From contig NC_004719.1 in NCBI RefSeq assembly GCF_000009765.2, positions 1 to 64,000 of the forward strand: a stretch of 64,000 nucleotides of DNA, written 5' to 3'. The translations under genes were made by a program, and so were the position numbers. The first letter of the stretch is position 1, and every line of letters starts with the position of its first letter. The notes under the pieces are model-generated. The model saw nothing but the letters and a program-made list of their open reading frames with translations. It did not search any database and was not told where the DNA came from. This document shows, one piece after another, positions 58,805 to 64,000 of the stretch. Source of the DNA: Streptomyces avermitilis MA-4680 = NBRC 14893. Its GTDB lineage: Bacteria; Actinomycetota; Actinomycetes; Streptomycetales; Streptomycetaceae.

Positions 58805-59757
58805 CGGTGCTGTACCCGGACCTGCCCGAGAACGGGCTCATCGTGCTGATCGGTGCCTCCGGCGCGGGCAAGTCCACGCTCGCCCGCACCCGGCCGGCCT
58901 CCCAGGTCCTCTCGCTCGATCGTCTGCGGGGCGTGGTCGGTGACGACCCTGGGCGGCAGGACGCGACCGGTGACGCGGCCGACGTCCTCAAGCTGATCCT
59001 GGAGCGCCGGATGGCCCGGGGACTCAACACGGTGATCGACGCGACCAATTGCGAGCAGCCCATCAGGGTGGAGCTGGTGACGGCCGCCAAGCGGCACGGC
59101 ATGCCGACGGTCGCGGTCATCGTCCCCACGCCGCTGTCGGTGTGCCTGGAACGGCAGCACCCGCGCCCGGCCAACCGGCGCGTGCCCCAGGACGTCGTCC
59201 GCGCCCAGCACAAGGCGATGACGTACTCGCACCAGCAGCTGGCCGCCGAAGGCTTCAACACCATCGTCTTCGCCGACAACCTGTACCGCCTGGAGCCGCT
59301 GCTGAAGCGGCTTTCCGAGCGCCGTGAGGCCGACCTCGGGCGGGACGGCGGCAAAGGACTGGGTGACCTTCTCCTGGTCCGCCGGTTCTTCGGCCCGGCG
59401 ATCCTGCCGCTGTGGCGGTGGCGGCCCGGCTCGGACCTGGTGACCGGCCGGGACCGCGTCGCGGAGATCCGCCTCGGGCAGCAGTACCTCACCCTTGCCT
59501 ACCGCGCCGACGTCGACAGCGAGGGGGACTTCGGCTTCGACGTTCTGCTGCCGTGCCCCGTCGACCCGGAGTGCGCCGGGCAGGCGTGGGCGCCGGTCTA
59601 CTCGGTCACCGACCTGCACAAGGCGCTGACCGGCGCCATGGACAGCGATCCGGATCTCGTCTGCACCGTCCACGGCGACGGCGCCGACGACGACCAGGAC
59701 GACGACCCCGAGGGCCGCGCGGACCTTCAGGCGCAGTTCGCGGACGCGGTCGCTTGA
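58801..59757 (+). CDS. AAA_33/PNK-like polynucleotide or small-molecule kinase
   Basis: 318 residues. Walker A GASGAGKS at 18-25, an RLRGVVGDD segment, VIDATN and a lid-like HPRPANRRVPQDVVRAQHKAM, the pattern of the T4-Pnkp/bacterial Pnkp kinase family. The C-terminal ~120 residues are a beta-rich extension ending in an acidic tail (DGADDDQDDDPEG). 5' end repair of nucleic acid in transfer or in RNA repair is possible; no ligase or methyltransferase neighbour is present. Coupled to both flanking genes. Confidence 0.78.
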   Translation: MTVLYPDLPENGLIVLIGASGAGKSTLARTRPASQVLSLDRLRGVVGDDPGRQDATGDAADVLKLILERRMARGLNTVIDATNCEQPIRVELVTAAKRHGMPTVAVIVPTPLSVCLERQHPRPANRRVPQDVVRAQHKAMTYSHQQLAAEGFNTIVFADNLYRLEPLLKRLSERREADLGRDGGKGLGDLLLVRRFFGPAILPLWRWRPGSDLVTGRDRVAEIRLGQQYLTLAYRADVDSEGDFGFDVLLPCPVDPECAGQAWAPVYSVTDLHKALTGAMDSDPDLVCTVHGDGADDDQDDDPEGRADLQAQFADAVA

Positions 59758-59942
59758 GCCGCGCCGCCGACGGACCGCACCCCCACCCGCTCACCCCGGC
59801 TGACCTTCCGACCGGGGATGAGTGGTGGCGCGGCTGCCCGGAGTGCCACCTGCCGATCCAGGGCGGGGGCGCCGGCCTCGCCGCGCACCGCCGCACCGTC
59901 GGTGATCCCCGGCGCCCGATCACGATCCATCTGGAGTTCTGA
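59754..59942 (+). CDS. Small zinc-finger-like protein
   Basis: 62 residues starting at a TTG that overlaps the kinase stop (TTGA). CPECHLPIQGG...AAHRR gives a CxxC...H zinc pattern. The overlap and codon bias support translation; the non-standard start lowers confidence. Confidence 0.55.
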   Translation: MSRAADGPHPHPLTPADLPTGDEWWRGCPECHLPIQGGGAGLAAHRRTVGDPRRPITIHLEF

Positions 59943-60067
59943 CCCGCCCTCACCGGCGTGACGGACGCTCCGCGCCGCCCCGGCCCCGTTCGACGGAGGC
60001 CGGGGCGGTCGCGGTGGTCCCTCAACACCGAGGCACCAACACCGAGCAGAGAAAGGAGCTGGACGTC

Positions 60068-60370
60068 ATGCACCTGCGCACCTACGAGGTGGACGTCCCG
60101 ATCCACGACACCACCGACCCGGACCGGCGCGGTCTGCACGTCTTTACCGGCGTCGCCGACTCCCCGGCCGCGGCCCTGCGGCGCGCGCACGAGGTGTATG
60201 ACGCCGCGCTCGCCGCGCACACGGCCGGACTCGAGGTCCCCGGCAAGCAGCCGGACAACTGGGGAGCGCGCGGGCTCCGGCCCGGCTGGCAGATGGAGTG
60301 GCCCGCCGCGAAGGCCGGCCTCTGGCACAACCCCGTCAGCTGGACCACCCGCAGCGACTTCGCGCTGTAG
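60068..60370 (+). CDS. Hypothetical small protein
   Basis: 100 residues; AAAGGAG before the ATG. Mixed alpha/beta (VHVFTGVADSPAAALRRAHEVY-like core). Family not recognised. Ends before a terminator. Confidence 0.66.
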   Translation: MHLRTYEVDVPIHDTTDPDRRGLHVFTGVADSPAAALRRAHEVYDAALAAHTAGLEVPGKQPDNWGARGLRPGWQMEWPAAKAGLWHNPVSWTTRSDFAL

Positions 60371-60376
60371 CTCCGC

Positions 60377-60420
60377 CCCGGGACAGCCGCTGTGCTTGGC
60401 GGCTAGACGGCTGTCCCGGG
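60377..60420 (+). terminator. Terminator hairpin
   Basis: CCCGGGACAGCCG at 60377-60389 and its complement at 60408-60420, with an 18-base loop. Confidence 0.8.
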
Positions 60421-60459
60421 CCCATCCATCCCGTACGAGACGAGACGGAGAACCCAAGT

Positions 60460-60540
60460 ATGTCGTCCCTCCTGCGCATTCACGGCCGGATCGGCCAGCG
60501 CACCCTCTTACTGACGACCGAGTGGGGGCGAGCCGCATGA
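60460..60540 (+). CDS. 26-residue leader-like ORF
   Basis: ATG preceded by GGAG; 26 codons (SLLRIHGRIGQRTLLLT) ending in an ATGA overlap with the ASCH gene. Size and coupling resemble the leader frame at 57260. Translation is inferred. Confidence 0.45.
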   Translation: MSSLLRIHGRIGQRTLLLTTEWGRAA

Positions 60541-60980
60541 GCCTCGCTACCCTGCCCGAGGGCGACTGGATCCGCGGCATCACGATCCGCCAGCCCTGGG
60601 CAACCTGCATCCTCGCCGGAAAGAGCCCGGAGAACAGGCCCGCCAACTGGCCGTGGCGTGGCTGGGTGATGATCCACGCCGGGAAGAAGAAGCCGGAGCC
60701 CGCCGTGCTGCGCGACCCGCTGGTCGCCACCGCGATCCGTGGCCGCGAACTGCACCTGGGCGCGGTCATCGGCGTCGCCCGCCTCACCGACTGCCACGTG
60801 GACCTGGGGCCCGAGCGGTGCACCAGCCCGTGGGCGGAGCGCGATGCTCACCACCTGGTCCTCGCCGACGTCCAGGAGCTCGCCCTGCCCGTGCCCGCCA
60901 CGGGCGCGCTTCCCGCCTGGAAGCCGCAGCTGGATCTGGTGGAGCAGGTGTTCCAGCAGCTGCCCGACTTCCGGCTGTGA
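60537..60980 (+). CDS. ASCH-domain protein
   Basis: 147 residues. The ASCH pattern is clear: GITIRQPWATCILAG (the conserved N-terminal strand-helix), WRGWVMIHAGKK, GAVIGVARLTDC, and a C-terminal helix. ASCH domains bind RNA or modified nucleotides, and some are RNases. Coupled to the leader-like ORF and to the next gene (GTGA). Confidence 0.82.
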   Translation: MSLATLPEGDWIRGITIRQPWATCILAGKSPENRPANWPWRGWVMIHAGKKKPEPAVLRDPLVATAIRGRELHLGAVIGVARLTDCHVDLGPERCTSPWAERDAHHLVLADVQELALPVPATGALPAWKPQLDLVEQVFQQLPDFRL

Positions 60981-61258
60981 CGGGCCGACGCAGCAAGAAG
61001 CCGCTGTTCGAGCCGGGTCTGATCCCGGTTCCCGGCGCCCTTCTCGACTGGCGCGACAACCAGCATTTCGACCGCTGGCAGGACCGCCCCTGCGCGCTGT
61101 GCGACAAGCCCACGCCCATGCGCTCGCACTACGGCGAGCCCGTGCACAAGGCCTGCGCTGAGGACTGGATCGCCGCGAACCCCACCGAGGCCCGCCTCGG
61201 ACGGTTCGCCTCCGACGTCCAGCCCAAGAAGCGCCAGCGCGACGACGACCACGCCTGA
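60977..61258 (+). CDS. Zinc-binding hypothetical protein
   Basis: 93 residues; GTG overlapping the ASCH stop. CALCDKPTPMRSHYGEPVHKAC is a C-x2-C...H-x3-C zinc finger, and the tail is basic. Acts likely with the ASCH protein. Confidence 0.68.
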   Translation: MTGRRSKKPLFEPGLIPVPGALLDWRDNQHFDRWQDRPCALCDKPTPMRSHYGEPVHKACAEDWIAANPTEARLGRFASDVQPKKRQRDDDHA

Positions 61259-61280
61259 ATTCCTCCACCTGGAGGCTCCC

Positions 61281-61454
61281 TTGAGCAGCACCCAACGCGA
61301 GGTAGACCACGCCCTTGCCTACCCCGAGCCGCCCGCGTCCCCGCTCTGGCACCGCCACGGCGCGAAGGCCCGCCCGCTCACCGACGCCCAGAAGCAGCGC
61401 AACCGCGAGCTGCTGGACCTCGCGCAGCGCAAGCCCCGCACCACCGCCGCGTAG
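61281..61454 (+). CDS. 57-residue hypothetical protein
   Basis: TTG start with GGAGG 5 bp upstream. Frame (REVDHALAYPEPPASPLWH ... DAQKQRNRELLDLAQRK) has strong third-position G/C and ends at TAG 61452-61454, 13 bp before the next gene, whose ribosome site overlaps this stop. Soluble, basic C-terminus. Confidence 0.6.
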   Translation: MSSTQREVDHALAYPEPPASPLWHRHGAKARPLTDAQKQRNRELLDLAQRKPRTTAA

Positions 61455-61467
61455 GAGGACCCCGGTC

Positions 61468-62430
61468 ATGTTCACCGACATGAAAGAGGCCCTCGAAGCC
61501 GAGGCCCTCGAACTCACCCCACTTGGCAGCGACCAGAGCAACGCCGCCTCCCTGGTGGTCGCCCACCAGGCCCGCGACAAGGACGACCTCGCCGACCTGC
61601 TGGGCGCCCTCGGACTGCCCTGCGCCGAAGACGACCTGGTGCGCCTGCTTCCGCACCTCACCAACCCCAACGACGACATCCCGACCGGAGACCCGATGAC
61701 CGCCAACGCTTTCACCGCCACGGCCGCCTCCATGCTCACGAACGGCGACAGCCCCGAGCACGTACGCAGCACGCTCGGACTGTCGGAGAGCGAACTCGCC
61801 GAAGCTGTGAAGCACGCCGAACTGCCCGTCCCCACTGCCACCCCCGTCCCGGAGACGGACGACAGTGCCAGCGCCCCGGCCGAAGCCGTGAAGCACGCCG
61901 AACCCACCGCCGCCCCGGACACGGACGCCAGCGCCAGCGCCAGCGCCCCGGAGGCTGTCCCGGCGCCAGTGTCTGACGACACGGTGGACACCGACGGGAT
62001 CGAGGCCCTGCTCTCCTGGGCGGAGAGCCACCCCGCCGCCAGCATCCGCAACCGGGCCGCCCGCGTGCGCAGCGACCTCACCGAGCTGACCGAGCGCCGC
62101 GCCACCGACGCCGCCCAACGGGAGGCAGAGGAACGCGTCGCCAACGCCAAGGCCGAACTGGAAGCCGCACAGGCGCAGCTGCGCGCGGTGAAGGCCGGCG
62201 GTCACACCGCGACGGCGGTACAGGACGCCACACCCCTGGCTCCCGCTCCCGCCCCGGCCCCGGCCGCGACCGCGACCGGCCAACGCAGCAAGGAAGAGCT
62301 GGCCGCGATCCGGACGTGGGCGCGCGCCAACGGCCACCAGGTCGCCGACAAGGGCAACCCCGCCAAGAAGGTCCTGGATGCGTACGACGCCGCCCACCGC
62401 ACCGCCAACCTGGCGGAGGCTTCCCAATGA
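61468..62430 (+). CDS. Lsr2-like C-terminal-domain protein
   Basis: 320 residues; AGGAGG before the ATG. The first ~100 residues are helical and acidic; a low-complexity Ala/Pro/Asp linker contains two AVKHAE repeats; a coiled coil follows (EERVANAKAELEAAQAQL). The C-terminus (EELAAIRTWARANGHQV...VLDAYDAAH) is the Lsr2 DNA-binding domain that inserts in AT-rich minor groove. The N-terminal Lsr2 dimerisation strand is missing. A xenogeneic silencer-like role in shutting plasmid genes is plausible. Confidence 0.82.
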   Translation: MFTDMKEALEAEALELTPLGSDQSNAASLVVAHQARDKDDLADLLGALGLPCAEDDLVRLLPHLTNPNDDIPTGDPMTANAFTATAASMLTNGDSPEHVRSTLGLSESELAEAVKHAELPVPTATPVPETDDSASAPAEAVKHAEPTAAPDTDASASASAPEAVPAPVSDDTVDTDGIEALLSWAESHPAASIRNRAARVRSDLTELTERRATDAAQREAEERVANAKAELEAAQAQLRAVKAGGHTATAVQDATPLAPAPAPAPAATATGQRSKEELAAIRTWARANGHQVADKGNPAKKVLDAYDAAHRTANLAEASQ

Positions 62431-62431
62431 T

Positions 62432-62471
62432 GTTGTCAAGCAGCGCGGTTTCAGCGCTGAATGGTGACAAC
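62432..62471. terminator. Bidirectional terminator hairpin
   Basis: GTTGTCA at 62432-62438 pairs with TGACAAC at 62465-62471; an inner CAGCGC/GCGCTG pair strengthens it. It overlaps the 3' end of the convergent GNAT gene. Confidence 0.65.
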
Positions 62472-62912
62472 CATCTGCGGCAGCACTCTGCCGACGATGG
62501 AACCCGAGGGCACGTTTCCTATGCGAACTGCGCCCATGGCGCGGTAGAAAGGCTCGGCGTTCGGGTCCGCATCGATCGTGAGCTGGGTGAACCCCAGGTC
62601 TCGTCCAGCAGCGATGGTGCGTTCGAACAGCAGGCGGCCGATCCCTTGGCCGATGGCCTGCGGCTCGACGAACATCATGCCCAGAACGCCAGTGGGTGGC
62701 TCTCCCTCAAGAGTCGTGAAGCCCAGGATGTGGCCATCTCTGTCAGCCACCGTGGTCCGTCGGCGTGCGACCTCGTGCGCGGCAACGGTGAGCTCGTCTC
62801 GACAGGCTTCCAGGAAGTCAGCGTCATAGCCCCAATGCGCTTTGGATCGCAGCGCCAAGTCGGTGAGTACGTCGGCTTCCGTCGCCCGTGCAGACCTGAT
62901 CAGCACGTCCAT
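62451..62912 (-). CDS. GNAT-family N-acetyltransferase
   Basis: 153 residues, standard GNAT length. Motif A is MMFVEPQAIGQGIGRLLFE (Q-x-x-G-x-G/A); a TIDADPNAEPFYRAMGA motif B follows. Substrate unknown. Between the transfer region and an insertion sequence, so possibly cargo. Confidence 0.85.
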   Translation of the reverse strand: MDVLIRSARATEADVLTDLALRSKAHWGYDADFLEACRDELTVAAHEVARRRTTVADRDGHILGFTTLEGEPPTGVLGMMFVEPQAIGQGIGRLLFERTIAAGRDLGFTQLTIDADPNAEPFYRAMGAVRIGNVPSGSIVGRVLPQMVVTIQR

Positions 62913-63008
62913 CTACGTCCCCCGCTCAGGTGTAGGTCTTTCGATCTTCGCACCCTGCAGTCGTGCGGGAACAGTGCGCGATGGCCTCTGCCTGGACAGG
63001 GCAAGCGT

Positions 63009-64000
63009 TCAGCAGGCCGTTGCTGGAGGTTCGACCTGGTAGCACCGTCGGTCGCGGATGAGTGCCCACAGGACGTTGACGCGTCGCCGGGCCAGCGCCA
63101 GGACGGCCTGGATGTGGCTCTTTCCTTCGGCTCTCTTGCGGTCGTAGAACCGCTTGGAGTTGGGATCGCTCCAGGAGCTGACCAGCGCGGATGTGTAGAA
63201 GACGTGCTGCAGGCGCCGGTGGTAACGCTGTGGGCGGCGCAGATTCCCGCTGGTCTTTCCGGAGTCGTGCGGGGCGGGAGCGACACCGCCGAAGGCCGCG
63301 AGCCGGTCGGCGGTGGGGAAGCCGTCCAGGCTGCCGCCGACAGCAACCAGGAACTCGGCACCGAGCTTGGGTCCCATGCCCGGCATGCTGAGGACTATGT
63401 CGGCCAGTTCGTGTTCACGAAACCGGCCTTCGATGAGCTTTTCGGTCCCGGTGATCTTCTCGTTGAGGGCCATCACCTCCTTTGCCAGGGTGTGGACCAT
63501 CTGCGCGATGACCTTCTCGCCGGCGACGGCGGTGTGCTGACGCTCGGCGGCCTCCACGGCTGCTTTGGCCAAGTTCTCGGCCCCACGAACCTTGCGGTTG
63601 CGCAGCCAGGTCGTCAGCCGGTTGAGGCCGATCCGGCGCAGAGCGGTCGGAGTCTGATAGCCGGTGAGGAGGACCAGCGGTCCGGCGTTGGTGAGTTCCA
63701 CAGCCCGTTCCAAAGCGGGGAACATGCTGGTCAGCACCGAGCGGAGCCGGTTGATGGTACGGGTCCGTTCGGCGACCAGGTCGATGCGGCGGCTGGTCAG
63801 AAGCGCCAGCTCGATCGTGTCCTCGTCGCCGGGGCGGATGGGCCGCAGGTCTCGGCGCATACGCGCCTGGTCAGCAATGATCCTGGCGTCGCGGGCGTCG
63901 GTCTTGCCCTCGCCGCGGTAGGCGTCGGATGCGCGGTTCACCATGCGGCCGGGGATGTACAGCAGCTCCTGCATGTGGTTGATCAGTACCGCGATCAGCA
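63009..64000 (-). mobile_element. IS110-family transposase, cut off by the window edge
   Basis: The reading frame is open from at least 64000 to the stop at 63009 (over 330 residues). It has the DEDD-type N-terminal part (GKTDARDARIIADQARMR) and the C-terminal transposase_20 domain (LSMPGMGPKLGAEFLVAVG, RLAAFGGVAPAPHDSGKTSG) with the conserved Ser region. IS110 elements insert without inverted repeats using a bridge RNA from the non-coding end. The right end of the element should lie between 62913 and 63009; its start is outside the window. Confidence 0.9.

Noticed and set aside
63700..64000. Right telomere or right end of the plasmid
   Set aside because: The window ends inside the IS110-type transposase frame with no palindromes.
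1..64000. tRNA, rRNA and riboswitch genes
   Set aside because: No cloverleaf, rRNA segment or recognised riboswitch core was seen on either strand.

Overview
The window is high-GC actinobacterial DNA, almost certainly the left end and adjoining 64 kb of a Streptomyces linear plasmid. Base 1 starts with the archetypal Streptomyces telomere palindrome (CCCGCGGAGCGGGTACC), followed by a run of small GNA-loop hairpins. A tap-tpg operon (telomere-associated protein and terminal protein) lies at 19.8-22.6 kb, and a second, divergent terminal-protein homologue lies at 9.6-10.2 kb. Codon use is strongly G/C at third positions. Families typical of Streptomyces occur throughout (WhiB-like protein, KorSA-type GntR regulator, FtsK/TraB translocase, Lsr2-like protein, several DUFs).

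Layout. 1-0.3 kb: telomere. 0.9-2.4 kb: iterons and operator-like palindromes in front of two overlapping winged-helix genes, a likely replication locus. 3.0-4.0 kb: gene-free DNA rich in TGCA motifs, ending in a long inverted repeat. 4.1-5.1 kb: a RelE/ParE-type toxin-antitoxin pair plus a third gene, with repeat arrays upstream. 5.2-9.6 kb: scrambled accessory DNA with remnants of a Tn554-type tyrosine recombinase, a two-gene unit, a frameshifted gene, and two inverted copies of a conserved 56-bp block. 9.6-13.6 kb: orphan Tpg, small Streptomyces-specific proteins and an endonuclease VII-like protein. 13.7-17.1 kb: a two-gene operon of an HNH-SF2 helicase and an unknown partner. 17.2-22.6 kb: GNAT, a zinc-ribbon protein, tpg and tap. 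22.7-29.4 kb: tandem zeta-type kinase with a small convergent gene, a membrane protein, a STAND NTPase and a VapBC-like pair with a perfect palindromic operator. 29.5-37.0 kb: CoiA-like zinc-finger protein, a Ser/Thr kinase fused to a DnaJ-like domain, and an HTH/STAND/32-residue-repeat gene bounded by inverted repeats. 37.1-39.4 kb: a DciA (DUF721) homologue translationally coupled to a winged-helix protein, a candidate initiator plus helicase-loader pair, with repeats upstream. 40.4-42.8 kb: a RibD-like reductase/XRE operon whose 3' end forms a long near-perfect palindrome. 42.9-62.4 kb: a conjugation module controlled by a GntR repressor. 62.4-64 kb: GNAT and a truncated IS110-family transposase.

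How it fits together. Telomere, Tap/Tpg and two candidate replication loci account for maintenance of a linear replicon. The TraB-type translocase with its membrane and coiled-coil partners accounts for transfer, apparently repressed through the GntR operators. Three toxin-antitoxin-like loci would support stability. The middle third (13.7-37 kb) is packed with NTPase, nuclease and kinase proteins of the types found in defence islands. The most unusual items are the kinase-DnaJ fusion, the inverted-repeat-bounded HTH/STAND/repeat gene, the winged-helix/DciA pair, the HNH-helicase operon and the palindrome centred at 40610. All assignments come from reading the sequence; no database search was run.
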